Positions 49,961-61,877 of a stretch of DNA of 64,000 bases are shown here, piece after piece. The DNA comes from Streptomyces sp. AP-93 (GTDB lineage: Bacteria > Actinomycetota > Actinomycetes > Streptomycetales > Streptomycetaceae). The position numbers and the translations under genes are program-made. A model generated the notes under the pieces. The model did not search any database. It was not told the origin of the DNA and saw only the letters and a list, made by a program, of their open reading frames with translations. The first letter of the stretch is position 1. Every line of letters starts with the position of its first letter. The stretch is from contig NZ_JALGBX010000031.1 in assembly GCF_022808175.1 (NCBI RefSeq), forward strand, positions 1 to 64,000, in the 5' to 3' direction.

Positions 49961-50914
49961 CTAGCGGACGCGCCCGTACATGTTCGGGTTGTACGCGCTG
50001 AAGCTGGAGACGCGGACCTGCTTGCCCGGGCGGGGGGCCTCGATGTACTTGCCGCCGCCGAGGTAGATGGCGACGTGGTGGATGCCCGAGGCGCTGCCGT
50101 TCGAGGTCCAGAACACCAGGTCTCCGCGGCGCAGTTGGGAGCGGGAGATCGGGGTGGTGGCCCGGTACTGGTCGGACGCCACGCGGGGGAGGCTGATGCC
50201 GGCGGAGCGGTACGCGGCCTGGACCAGGCCCGAGCAGTCCCAGCCGCGGGGGCCGTTGCCGCCCCAGACGTACGGGTCGCCGAGGTGGCGGTTGGCGAAG
50301 GAGATGGCGCCCTCCGTGCCCTGGCGGATGGGGGCACCGGAGGACCCCGAAGAGCCGGAGGAACCGGAGGAACCGGAGGAACCGGAGGAACCGGACGAGC
50401 CTGAGGAAGATCCGGAGCCGGAGCCGGATCCGGAGCCCCCGGCGAAGCGCTCGTACTTGTCCTTGTGCTGGGTCCAGCGCCACCAGCCGGTGCCGTCCTT
50501 GTACCAGTACACGCGGTCCGTCGCGTCCCAGCCCGCGCGGCCGCGGAAGGTCGGCTCGGAGGTGCGTACGGAGGAGGACGGGGAAGAAGACGAGGAAGAG
50601 GAGGCGCCGGCGGAGGAACGCCCGCTGCTCGCCACGTACTTGCTGTAGTGCTGGGTCCAGCGCCACCAGCCGGTCGCGTCCTTGTACCAGTACTTCGAGC
50701 CGTCCCAGCCCGCGTGTGCCGGGGCCGGCTCGGCGGACGCGGTGCCCACTCCGGTGCCCATCAGCAGCGTGGCGCCGACGGCCGCGACCACGGCGCCGCG
50801 CAGGGTGCAGCGGCGGCGGCGGGCCGCGGCGGCCGTCATGGCCGTCGTGCCGCGCGCGCAGCCGGTGCAGTCACAGCTGTCGGGTATTTCTTCGGTGAAC
50901 TCGGGCGTGCGCAT
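49961..50914 (-). CDS. Secreted NlpC/P60 cell-wall hydrolase with Trp-rich repeats
   Basis: A 317-aa exported endopeptidase. After a Cys-containing start and Arg-rich run, the signal core is VVAAVGATLLMGTGVGTASA. Two Trp-rich modules follow (WDGSKYWYKDATGWWRWTQH and WDATDRVYWYKDGTGWWRWT), then a Gly-Ser linker built from repeated GSS codons, then NlpC/P60: YVWGGNGPRGWDCSGLVQAA with the catalytic Cys and GIHHVAIYLGGGKYIEAPRP with the His. ATG 50914 has AAGGAA upstream; an ATG six codons earlier lacks one. It cuts peptidoglycan stem peptides. Confidence 0.85.
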   Translation of the reverse strand: MRTPEFTEEIPDSCDCTGCARGTTAMTAAAARRRRCTLRGAVVAAVGATLLMGTGVGTASAEPAPAHAGWDGSKYWYKDATGWWRWTQHYSKYVASSGRSSAGASSSSSSSPSSSVRTSEPTFRGRAGWDATDRVYWYKDGTGWWRWTQHKDKYERFAGGSGSGSGSGSSSGSSGSSGSSGSSGSSGSSGSSGAPIRQGTEGAISFANRHLGDPYVWGGNGPRGWDCSGLVQAAYRSAGISLPRVASDQYRATTPISRSQLRRGDLVFWTSNGSASGIHHVAIYLGGGKYIEAPRPGKQVRVSSFSAYNPNMYGRVR

Positions 50915-50956
50915 GCATGGTTCCTTATCCATCGGGGGCTTTCTATCGGGGGTGCT

Positions 50957-52519
50957 TCAACGGGCGTCGGCGGCAGGGCCGCGCGCCGTGTAGAAGGCCA
51001 CGGTCAAGTCCTTGACCAGGGCCTTGCGTTCGTAGTCGTCCAGGCTCACGAGCCCGCGGTCCGACATCCGGTGAACGGTGTCGTCGACGGCGTCGAGCAC
51101 GGAGGTGAGGACGGAGTCCCGGTGCCGGGCGTCGATCGAGGCGACCCGGCGGCGCTGCATCGCGGCGGCGACCTCGGGGGCGTACTCGACGTGCAGCGGC
51201 CGGGCGGAGAAGACTTCGACGCCGACGGCCTTGCACTCGGCGGCGAGCAGCCGGGTCAGCTCGTCGCCGACGGCCTCGGTGTCGCGCAGGGTTTCCGGTT
51301 CGGCCGCTTCCGGGCCGAAGGAGTCGGCGGGCATCCGGGAGAGAACCCGGGCGGTCGCGGACTCCACCTGCCCGCTCAGGTACGCGGTGTGGTCGTCGAC
51401 CGCGAGCAGCGCGCGGGCGGTGTCCCTGACCCGCCATACGACGAGGACCACGGCCCGCAGTGCGGTGCCCTCGGAGTCGACGACGCAGAGCGGCTCGCTG
51501 CGCCAGTGGCGCAGCCGTACGTCGACGCGGGTGTGCCGGGGCAGCGGGTTGGACCAGAGGAGGCCGGTACGCCGGATCGTGCCGCGGTAGCGGCCGAAGA
51601 GGGTCAGTGACCAGGCCTGGCCGGCGCGGCCGCGCCGCAGTCCGCAGAGCGCGGCGAGCGTGAGGAGCGCGCAGCACACGACGGCGGCCAGGGGCCAGGC
51701 CTCGGTGGGGGAGGTGGAGGGGCGGAGCTCCTCGAACCGCGGGAGGACGGCGGCGCCGGCCGTGGCCAGAGCGGCGGTGAGCAGGGCCCACCAGCCCGAA
51801 CAGGCCCGCGCGGGGCGTTCGGTGAGCTCGGGGTCGAGCACGGCGGGGAGGGTCCGCGGGGCGGCCGGCGCCGCCATCGCCGGTCCGGCGGGCCGGGGTA
51901 TCGCGGCATGGACGGCCGCCTGCCGGAGGGTGTCGGGCTCGGCGGATCCGCGGCGTCCGCGGGGGTGGTCGGGGCTGCTGCCGGGGGTCCCGGCTCCGCC
52001 GCGTGCGCCGAGTGCGCCGAGTGCGCCGAGTCCGTGGGGTCCGTGGGGTCCGTGGGGTCGGCCGGGACCGGCCGGGCCGCCGGGGGCGCCGGAGCCGTCG
52101 GGGCGGACGGTGGCCGTGGCGCGGGCGCCCGCCTGTTCCTCGTCGCGGAAGAGCGGGCCGAGGACGAGCGGATCCCGGTACGGCTGCACGACCAGACTCC
52201 CGCGCCCGGTGCGGGCCCCGCGGGAGCCATCGCCACCGCCATGGTCACCGCCATGGTCACCGGAACCGCAGTGGGAGTCGCAGTCGCAGTAGGAGTCGCA
52301 GTCGGAGTCGGCGAGCGAGGCTGATATTCGGCCCGGGGTCTGCGCCCCTTCCTGCGCCCTTTCCCTCCCTCCTTCCACCCGTCCCTCCGGTCCTCCTTCC
52401 ACTCCTCCCCTCGGTGCTCCGGCCGGTTCTCCGGTCGTCTTCGGCGCTTGCGACAAGCCACACCCCACACAGCCATGGGCGTCAACGACCCCGTGCCGGG
52501 GGGTTCCTGACGCCAGCAA
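50957..52519 (-). CDS. SPFH/band-7 domain membrane protein (start uncertain)
   Basis: The dependable part runs from about residue 215 (ATG 51877): two TM helices (WWALLTAALATAGAAVLPRF, LAAVVCCALLTLAALCGL) and an SPFH domain (LWSNPLPRHTRVDVRLRHWR, VVLVVWRVRDTARALLAVDD, GVEVFSARPLHVEYAPEVAA). It ends with a coiled helical tail. The N-terminal 200 residues are low-complexity Gly/Asp/His text and the TTG 52519 start is only the furthest possibility; GTG codons near 52400 are alternatives. Such proteins organise membrane microdomains. Confidence 0.65.
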   Translation of the reverse strand: MLASGTPRHGVVDAHGCVGCGLSQAPKTTGEPAGAPRGGVEGGPEGRVEGGRERAQEGAQTPGRISASLADSDCDSYCDCDSHCGSGDHGGDHGGGDGSRGARTGRGSLVVQPYRDPLVLGPLFRDEEQAGARATATVRPDGSGAPGGPAGPGRPHGPHGPHGLGALGALGARGGAGTPGSSPDHPRGRRGSAEPDTLRQAAVHAAIPRPAGPAMAAPAAPRTLPAVLDPELTERPARACSGWWALLTAALATAGAAVLPRFEELRPSTSPTEAWPLAAVVCCALLTLAALCGLRRGRAGQAWSLTLFGRYRGTIRRTGLLWSNPLPRHTRVDVRLRHWRSEPLCVVDSEGTALRAVVLVVWRVRDTARALLAVDDHTAYLSGQVESATARVLSRMPADSFGPEAAEPETLRDTEAVGDELTRLLAAECKAVGVEVFSARPLHVEYAPEVAAAMQRRRVASIDARHRDSVLTSVLDAVDDTVHRMSDRGLVSLDDYERKALVKDLTVAFYTARGPAADAR

Positions 52520-52560
52520 AGATGATCATGAACGGATCGATCTTCGCGAAATCGTACAAG

Positions 52561-52575
52561 TCGCCTATTAGGCGA
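52561..52575. promoter_or_regulatory. Short palindrome in a divergent promoter gap
   Basis: TCGCCTATTAGGCGA has 7-base arms around a central T. It lies in the relatively AT-rich gap between the SPFH and SpoIIE-type genes and could be an operator or part of a -10 region (TATTAG). Confidence 0.35.
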
Positions 52576-52777
52576 AAGTCACGACAGGCCGGGACTTTGG
52601 CCCTTTTTCGTCCCGATATTCGGCGTCCTGGGCGGTCGCTAGCGCACAAGGGGCGCGAGACGCCGTCGACACGCCGGATCCGTCCTGCGCTCCCTGCGAA
52701 CCCGCGCCCTCCCCCTACCGCCCGGGGCAAGCCCCCGCAGACCGGCGCACACCGCCGAAGGGTGAGACCCTGAGGGT

Positions 52778-54937
52778 GTGGCCGAAAGGGGAGTGACCCC
52801 CCAGGTCGAGTGGCCTGCCCGGACGGACACGAGCCTGTCGCTCAACCGCATGGGCACCTTCGACTGGGACCTCGACAGCGGGCAGATGTTTCTGGACACC
52901 ACCGCCCTCGAGGTCCTCGACCTGCGCCCCGAGGAGTTCGCGGGAACCCCCGCCGGACTGCGGGTCCGCCTCGCGCCCGGCGAGGAGCTCCGGCTCGACG
53001 CGCGGGTCGCGCAGGCGCTGAAGGCCGGCCGCAGTCACTACGGGGCCTACGTGCGCAGCCGCGACCGGGAGGGAGCCCCGGGCTGGACCCATGTCCAGGG
53101 CCGCATCCTGCGGGACCCGCACGGGCGTCCGTACCGGATCATCGGGATCGTCCGCGACGCCGTCCACGACCCCGGCGAGCCCGGCGCGGCCGGTGAGCGC
53201 GACGAGGGCCGGCGCCGCATGACCGGGGTCGTCGAGCGGACCACGGCGATCCTGGCGCACGCGCGCACCGTCAACGACGTCACCGACGTCCTCAAGGACC
53301 CCGAGGCCCTCGGCCACCTCGGCGCGGTCAGCGTCATGCTCGGCGTGGTCGACGGCGGCCGGATCCACCTGGTCGCGGAGGGGCAGCTGGGCGCGTACGT
53401 ACCGGAGACCGAGTACACGCGGATCGACGCGCCGCTGCCGCTGAGCGAGGCCGTACGGACGATGCGGCCGGTGTTCATCGGCTCCCGCGAGGAGTTCCAG
53501 CAGCGCTACCCGGACCTGTGGCCGTACATCGAGCCGCTGTCCGTCCGCAGCGGCGTCTACCTGCCCCTGATCGCGCAGGGCCGTCCCGTCGGCGCGCTCG
53601 GGCTGCTCTACACGCGGGAGGGCGACTTCAACGCCGAGGAGCGCAACGTACTGATGGCGCTGGGCAGCGGCATCGCGCAGAGCCTCCAGCGCGCCATCCT
53701 CTTCGAGCAGGAGCACGACCTCGCCGAGGGGCTCCAGAAGGCCATGCTGCCGCGCCGGATCCCGGAAGTGGCGGGTGCGCTGATCGCCGTACGGTACCGG
53801 GCCGCCCGGATGGGGCGGGACATCGGCGGCGACTGGTACGACGTGGTCCCGCTCGGCGAGGGCCGCGTCGGCGTGATGATCGGCGACGTGGAGGGCCACG
53901 ACACGGACGCCGCCGCCGTGATGGGGCAGCTGCGCATCGCGCTGCGCGCGTACGTCGCCGAGGGCCACGACCCCGGCGCGGCCATGGCGCGGGCCTCGGC
54001 CTTCCTGCGGGACCTGGAGACGGAACGCTTCGCCACCTGTACGTATGCGGACATCGACCTCACCAGCGGCATGACCCGGCTGGTCCGCGCCGGGCACCTC
54101 GATCCCGTGGTGCGGCGCGGCGACGGCAGCTGCCACCGGGTGCAGGTGGCGGGCGGGCTGCCGCTGGGCCTGCCGGCGCGCGAGCCGGGGGCGGCCGGTG
54201 CGGGTGCCTCCGGTGCCCGGGGCGCTTCCGGCGCCGCCGGTACGGGATACCCGGTCACCAGCCTCGAACTGCACCCCGGGGACACCCTGCTGCTGTGCAC
54301 GGACGGGCTGACCGAACGGCCCGGCCGGGATCCCGACGCCGGTCTGCGCGAGCTCATGGAGGCGGTCCGGGACGGGCCGGCCGACGTGGAGGAACTCGCC
54401 GACGTGCTGTGCGAGCTGGTCGGGGACTCGGGCGGCGGGGACGACATGGCCCTGCTCCTGCTGCGCCGCCGCGGCACCCCGCTCCCGCGCGGCGGCGGCC
54501 CGTTGCGCCACCGGCTCACCCCCGGGGACCCGGACGCCCCGGCGATGGCCCGCCACCTGATCCGGGCGGCCGCCGCGGCATGGGGTGCGTGGGAACAGGC
54601 CGACGAGATCGAGCTGGCGGCGGACGAGCTGATGACCAACGCGCTGGTCCACACGGACGGAGTCGGCGGGGTCAGCATGCGGCTGACCCCGGAGGGCCGG
54701 ATCCGGATCGAGGTGGAGGACACCAGCAGCGCCCTGCCGCGGCGCCGGGTGGCCGACGACTGGGCGGTGTCGGGGCGCGGCCTGATGCTGGTGGACCGGC
54801 TCGCGGATGCCTGGGGAGTGGAGCCCCGGGGCGGCGGGAAATGCGTGTGGTGCGAGTTCGCCGTCCCGGCTCCCGCCCACCCGGCTCCCGCCCACCCGGC
54901 TCCCGCCCCTCCGTCTCCGGAGCCCGGAGCGGTGTAG
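52778..54937 (+). CDS. PAS-GAF-SpoIIE phosphatase-HATPase protein
   Basis: A 719-aa signalling protein. PAS-like domain (NRMGTFDWDLDSGQMFLDTT, about 20-130), GAF domain (about 155-315, ending LGLLYTREGDFNAEERNVL), PP2C-type SpoIIE phosphatase (about 335-570: MGRDIGGDWYDVVPLGEGRV, MIGDVEGHDTDAAAVMGQLR, LLCTDGLTERPGRD, GGGDDMALLLL) and an anti-sigma-like HATPase (about 590-695: EIELAADELMTNALVHTDG, VSGRGLMLVDRLADAWG). The combination dephosphorylates an anti-sigma antagonist and binds a sigma factor or antagonist. GTG 52778 follows GAGGGT. Confidence 0.9.
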   Translation: MAERGVTPQVEWPARTDTSLSLNRMGTFDWDLDSGQMFLDTTALEVLDLRPEEFAGTPAGLRVRLAPGEELRLDARVAQALKAGRSHYGAYVRSRDREGAPGWTHVQGRILRDPHGRPYRIIGIVRDAVHDPGEPGAAGERDEGRRRMTGVVERTTAILAHARTVNDVTDVLKDPEALGHLGAVSVMLGVVDGGRIHLVAEGQLGAYVPETEYTRIDAPLPLSEAVRTMRPVFIGSREEFQQRYPDLWPYIEPLSVRSGVYLPLIAQGRPVGALGLLYTREGDFNAEERNVLMALGSGIAQSLQRAILFEQEHDLAEGLQKAMLPRRIPEVAGALIAVRYRAARMGRDIGGDWYDVVPLGEGRVGVMIGDVEGHDTDAAAVMGQLRIALRAYVAEGHDPGAAMARASAFLRDLETERFATCTYADIDLTSGMTRLVRAGHLDPVVRRGDGSCHRVQVAGGLPLGLPAREPGAAGAGASGARGASGAAGTGYPVTSLELHPGDTLLLCTDGLTERPGRDPDAGLRELMEAVRDGPADVEELADVLCELVGDSGGGDDMALLLLRRRGTPLPRGGGPLRHRLTPGDPDAPAMARHLIRAAAAAWGAWEQADEIELAADELMTNALVHTDGVGGVSMRLTPEGRIRIEVEDTSSALPRRRVADDWAVSGRGLMLVDRLADAWGVEPRGGGKCVWCEFAVPAPAHPAPAHPAPAPPSPEPGAV

Positions 54938-54939
54938 GC

Positions 54940-55753
54940 GCCGGGCTGCCGGGGCGGGTGGTGGAGCGGCAGCCGGGAACGGGTTCGCGGGCTGCTGTTC
55001 GGGTGCGTAGGGTCCCTGCGCGGCCTTGGCGAGCTGCATCGCCGTCAGCCCGCGCACGAAGCGGATCGCGAGGACGGAGGCCGCGAGCAGCACCACGCCG
55101 TACACGGCTTCGGCGGTGGCGGCGGTGGCGAGCCCGTCCGCGTCGTCGGCGCGGCCGTAGAGGGTGTCGTAGACGCGGTTGGCGAACAGCGCGGTGATCC
55201 ACACCAGCCACCAGGTGGTGATGGGCGCGTTCGAGACGGGACGCCGGGCGCCGTCCGGCCCGGGCGGCAGGCTGGCGGCCCAGAGCTCCTTCGCCATCTT
55301 GTACGGGATGCGGACGAAGGCGAAGGGGACGAACCAGCCGCCGATGGCCCAGGCCGGGGAGCGGGTGACGGCGTCCCGGTCGAGCACCAGGGCGTTGTGG
55401 TGGACGCGGTGGAACCAGCTGACGAAGAGGACCGCCGTGATGATCAGCAGCGGAATCTCCATGAGGCCCGCCAGCGCCATCAAGGTGTCCGGCAGGGTGC
55501 CGCCGTCCTCGGTTCCCGCGTCCGGGTAGCTCCCGGCGCGCAGGGCCGAGCCGAGGTACAGGCCGGTTCCGGCCAGGAGCAGGGCGTACAGGCCGGAGAG
55601 GGCGAGCAGGACGGTCGTTGCCGTCGCGAGCCCACCGGGCGGGCGCAGCAGGGCGAGGGGTTCCGGGGAAGGTACCTGCGGGGAGGGTGCCTGCGGCGGT
55701 CTCTGCTGGGCGGGGTCGACGGGCGGCGGCGAGCCGGTCGCGCTGATGGACAT
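54940..55753 (-). CDS. DUF4328 membrane protein with no nearby stop codon
   Basis: From ATG 55753 about 265 residues fit DUF4328 proteins: TM LATATTVLLALSGLYALLLA, then PLLIITAVLFVSWFHRVHHN, SPAWAIGGWFVPFAFVRIPY, TWWLVWITALFANRVYDTLY and TAMQLAKAAQGPYAPEQQ. Family sense ends near 54960, but no stop exists in this frame until 52715, and none in any minus-strand frame between about 55010 and 54674. The end given is where protein-like text stops, not a stop codon. The gene converges on and would overlap the SpoIIE-type gene. Confidence 0.65.
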
Positions 55754-55955
55754 GAAGTCGTACCCCCGGGAACAGGTGACACGGGCAGAAGGCCCGCCGG
55801 CCCGCCGCCATGCGATCACGGTCGAAGCAATGGCCGGGCCAAGGTTTCAGAGCGCACCTTTGAACGGCTTGGCTCGAGCGGACGGCTTCCCGGGACGGGT
55901 GCGGGCGAATGGCTGATACTCGCCGGCCTCGCGCTGTGTTCATGTACTCATATGC

Positions 55956-58871
55956 ATGGCGCTGGATGATCCTGCCTGGATGTCCACCCTGCGCCCGCTG
56001 TTGCCCGTCATGCTGCCGGCCCTGCTCACCGCGCTGCTCGTGGCCCCGGCGCCCCCGCAGGCCCACGCCTCCGCGAGCGGCGAGCGCGAGGGGATCGAGA
56101 CGGCCCGCACCGCCCGGCAGATCGCCCCCGGCGTACGGCTCGAGTCGTACGACCGGCTCGAAGCGGGCCGGTGGCTCCGCATCGACGAACTCGACGTCCA
56201 GCTGGCGGGTCCGGGTAAGGGTCCGGGTCCGGGGCCCGGCGCGGGCGGGGGTGCAGGCGCGGTGGCGGGCGCCGGCGCCGCCTCCGGCGTGCGTGTGGAG
56301 TACCTCGGCGGCCGGGGCGCCGCCACCCTCGCCGATTCCGCCGCCCGCCACCCCGCCGGTCCGGGCCGCCGCGTGGTCGCTGCCGTGAACGGGGACTTCT
56401 TCGACATCCGGGGTACGGGCGCCCCGCTCGGCCCCGGCATCGGCGCCGGACGGCTGCTGCACGCCGCCTCGCCCGGCGCCGGTCAGGCCGTCGGCTTCGG
56501 CGCCGACGGGAGGGGCCGGGTGCTCCGCCTCGCCCTCGACGGGAGCGTCACCCTGCCCGGCGGCCGGGTCCGCCCGCTCGCCGGTTTCAACACCGCGCGG
56601 CCGCCCGCCGAGGGCTTCGCCGTCTACACCGCCGCCTGGCCGGCGGCCGGACTCCCCGCATCCGGACCGGCGGTGGAACTGCGTGACGGCCGGGTCACGG
56701 CCGTGCGCGCGGCGGTACGCCGGCCCGCGCGCCGGGAGCGTCCCGCACCCGGCACCACCCTGCTCGTCGCTGCCGGCGCGACGGCCGCGCCGGAACTCGC
56801 CGCCCTGCGCCCCGGGGACGCGGTCGCCGTGGCGGCCCGGCCGGTGGCGTCCGGGGGCGGGCCGCTCCCGGCGAACGCGGTCGGCGGCCGGGAGGCGCTC
56901 GTGGTGGCCGGGGTCCCGCAGAACCACGACGGCGAACCGAACAACGCGGCCGCGCCGCGCACCGCCGTCGGCTTCTCAGGCGACGGCCGCCGGGCCCGCC
57001 TGGTCACCGTCGACGGCCGCCAGCGCGACAGCGGGGGGCTGACCCTGACCGCGCTCGGCCGGCTGATGCACCGGCTCGGTGCCCACGAGGCCCTCAACCT
57101 CGACGGCGGCGGTTCCTCGACGCTGCTCGCCGCGCTGACCGGGGAGACGGCCCTGACCGTGGAGAACTCCCCGTCCGACGGCCGTCAGCGCCCGGTCCCC
57201 AACGGCCTGGTCCTGACCGCCCCGGCCGGCTCCGGCCGCGCCGCCGGCTACCGGATCGAGCCCGTCGGCGGCGCCGCGCGCGCCTTCCCCGGCCTCACCC
57301 GGACCCTCAGGGCCACCCCCCACGACGCACACCTCGGCCCGGTGCCCGCCCGGGGCGCGGCTCCGGGGTGGTCCCTCCCGGAGGGCGGGGGCCGGATCGA
57401 CCCCGCCGGGGGATTGCGTGCGTCCGCCCCCGGGCCGGTGCAGGTACGCGCGGAGCTGGGAGCGGCGCGCGGTGCGCTCCGCGTCGACGTCCTCGGGGCG
57501 GTGACCCGGGTCCGGGCCGTTCCGGACCGGATCGGGCTCGCGGAGGAGGGGGAGAGGGCGCGCTTCGTACTGACCGGGTACGACGCGCAGGGCGCCGCCG
57601 CCGTCGTCGAACCCCGCGACGTGGAGCTCGATTTCGACCGTTCCCGGTGGAGCGTCGCCGACGACGGGCGCGGCGGATTCACGGTGACCGCCCGAGTCCC
57701 GGGCGCGGCCGGGCCGTTGCGCGCCACGGTGCGCGGTACTGCCTCCTCCGTGGCCGCGGCCGAACTGGCCCTCGGGGTGGGGCTGTCGGACCGGCCGCTC
57801 GCGGATCTGGAGGACGCCGCCCGCTGGACCGGTCCGGGCACCGCGCCCGGAGCGGGCCGTCCGGGCCGCGGGCTCGCCCTCGCGCCGCCCGCCGGTGGAG
57901 GGACCGCCGCCGCGACCCCGCCCCGGCCCCTCCAGGTCCCCGAGCTGGCCCGGTCGCTCTCCCTCTGGGTGAACGGCGACGGCTCCGGGGCCCGGCCCGC
58001 GGTGGAACTCGCCGACGGCGACGGGGCCGCCGCCGTCCTGCGCGGGCCCGCCGTGGACTGGACCGGCTGGCGGCAGATCAGCCTGCCGCTCCCGGCGACG
58101 GCGGAGCGCCCGTTCAGCGTGACCCGGCTCTCGGCCACCGCCCCCGGGGCCACCCGGGCCGGAGCCCGGGTCGGAGCCACCGCAGAGCCCGCCGCCCCGA
58201 GGCTGCTGCTGGACACCCTGGCGGCGCGGACCCCGCCGACCGGGGTCGTCCGTACGCCCACCGCCCCCGATCCGATCGTGGCCACGGCGGCCCGGGTGGA
58301 TGCCCGGCCCTGGCGGTTCGCGGTCGCCCCCGCCGGAGCCCGTCCTGCCACGGCCTTCGCCGGCACCTCTGGCACGGACTCCGGCCGGATCCCGGCCGCG
58401 GCCTCCCCCCGGACCCCGGCCACGACCTCCGCCCGGACCCCGGCCGTCGACTTCGCGCTGACCGGCACCGGCCGCCCGGCCTTCGTGCACCGGGGCGTAC
58501 GGTTCCTGCCGCTCGGCTCCACGCGCCCCACCCTCGCCGGCGGCGGGCTGGAGCGGATCACGGCCCTGCGCGCGGCCCTCGCGGAGGCCGCCCGGGAGCC
58601 GGGCACGGGCGCGCTGGCCGTCGTAGAGCCGTACGCGCCGCAGGCCGTGGGGCGCAAGGAGGCCGCCCTGCGCCTGCGGCTCCTGGCGGAGTTCCGCCGG
58701 GCCACCGGCAAACGGGCCGTGATCATCACCGTCGGCGCCCCCCGCTTCGCGGCCGGCCGCGCCGAGGGCGTGCTCACCGTCGCGGCCCCGCGCACCGGCC
58801 GCACCGTGATCGGCGCCGACGCCTTCGCGGTGGGCGACTGGCTCTCCGTACTGCCGGCCGGACGCCGGTGA
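55956..58871 (+). CDS. Large secreted phosphodiester glycosidase (NAGPA) domain protein
   Basis: A 971-aa exported protein. Signal peptide PLLPVMLPALLTALLVAP, then the NAGPA domain (about 40-430): RRVVAAVNGDFFDIRGTGAP, GGREALVVAGVPQNHDGEPN, TAVGFSGDGRRARLVTVDGR and HEALNLDGGGSSTLLAA. The middle has Ig-like beta text and a jelly-roll-like part (SLSLWVNGDGSGARPAVEL, WTGWRQISLPLP). The last 150 residues read like a partial phosphoesterase domain. NAGPA removes GlcNAc from phosphodiesters. ATG 55956 has no good ribosome site; ATG 55980 is the alternative. Confidence 0.75.
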   Translation: MALDDPAWMSTLRPLLPVMLPALLTALLVAPAPPQAHASASGEREGIETARTARQIAPGVRLESYDRLEAGRWLRIDELDVQLAGPGKGPGPGPGAGGGAGAVAGAGAASGVRVEYLGGRGAATLADSAARHPAGPGRRVVAAVNGDFFDIRGTGAPLGPGIGAGRLLHAASPGAGQAVGFGADGRGRVLRLALDGSVTLPGGRVRPLAGFNTARPPAEGFAVYTAAWPAAGLPASGPAVELRDGRVTAVRAAVRRPARRERPAPGTTLLVAAGATAAPELAALRPGDAVAVAARPVASGGGPLPANAVGGREALVVAGVPQNHDGEPNNAAAPRTAVGFSGDGRRARLVTVDGRQRDSGGLTLTALGRLMHRLGAHEALNLDGGGSSTLLAALTGETALTVENSPSDGRQRPVPNGLVLTAPAGSGRAAGYRIEPVGGAARAFPGLTRTLRATPHDAHLGPVPARGAAPGWSLPEGGGRIDPAGGLRASAPGPVQVRAELGAARGALRVDVLGAVTRVRAVPDRIGLAEEGERARFVLTGYDAQGAAAVVEPRDVELDFDRSRWSVADDGRGGFTVTARVPGAAGPLRATVRGTASSVAAAELALGVGLSDRPLADLEDAARWTGPGTAPGAGRPGRGLALAPPAGGGTAAATPPRPLQVPELARSLSLWVNGDGSGARPAVELADGDGAAAVLRGPAVDWTGWRQISLPLPATAERPFSVTRLSATAPGATRAGARVGATAEPAAPRLLLDTLAARTPPTGVVRTPTAPDPIVATAARVDARPWRFAVAPAGARPATAFAGTSGTDSGRIPAAASPRTPATTSARTPAVDFALTGTGRPAFVHRGVRFLPLGSTRPTLAGGGLERITALRAALAEAAREPGTGALAVVEPYAPQAVGRKEAALRLRLLAEFRRATGKRAVIITVGAPRFAAGRAEGVLTVAAPRTGRTVIGADAFAVGDWLSVLPAGRR

Positions 58872-58926
58872 AACCGGTCAGGAACGGAGAAGCACCGGCT
58901 GCCCACCCGCCCATAGCGTGAAACCC

Positions 58927-59346
58927 ATGGACACCATCAACCTTTCGCAGTGCTTCATCGCCGTCGACGACCACGACGCGGCGCTCCCCTTCTACGGGGA
59001 CGTCCTCGGCCTGGAAGTCCGAAACGACGTCGGGTTCGAGGGGATGCGCTGGGTCACCCTCGGGTCGCCCGCACAGCCGGACGTGGACATCGTCCTCGAA
59101 CCGCCCGTCGCGAACCCGAACGCCTCGTCCGCCGACCGGGAGGCCATGGCGGACCTGCTGGCCAAGGGCCTGCTGCGCGGTGTCATCTTCAGCACCGACG
59201 ACTGCGACGCCACCTTCGAACGCATCCGGGCCGCCGGCGGTGACGTCCTCCAGGAGCCGATCGACCAGCCGTACGGGGTCCGGGACTGCGCCTTCCGCGA
59301 CCCGGCCGGAAACATGATCCGGTTCCACCAGCCCCGCAAGCCCTGA
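58927..59346 (+). CDS. VOC (glyoxalase-like) protein
   Basis: A 139-aa VOC protein: LSQCFIAVDDHDAALPFYGD, VLGLEVRNDVGFEGMRWVTL, VIFSTDDCDATFERIRAAGG and GVRDCAFRDPAGNMIRFHQ. The order and HQ ending suit a dioxygenase/glyoxalase-type metal or thiol-binding fold. ATG 58927 is used; an in-frame GTG lies 9 bp upstream. Confidence 0.85.
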   Translation: MDTINLSQCFIAVDDHDAALPFYGDVLGLEVRNDVGFEGMRWVTLGSPAQPDVDIVLEPPVANPNASSADREAMADLLAKGLLRGVIFSTDDCDATFERIRAAGGDVLQEPIDQPYGVRDCAFRDPAGNMIRFHQPRKP

Positions 59347-59479
59347 GATCCACTGCCTCTCCTACCTGGTGCCGCTCCCGGATGACACCGCCGATCGGGT
59401 AGACAGGGGAGCGTTGCCGCGACCGAGAAGGCGGCGCCGGCCCGACAGTGCGGCGTCAGCCCAACAGTATGGAGACACG

Positions 59480-61870
<2,391 letters not shown>

Positions 61871-61877
61871 GTTTTCC

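Noticed and set aside
52715..54940. A protein of over 700 residues antisense to the SpoIIE-type gene
   Set aside because: The text has no domain sense and mirrors codon bias of the real gene; kept only as the non-stop observation for DUF4328.
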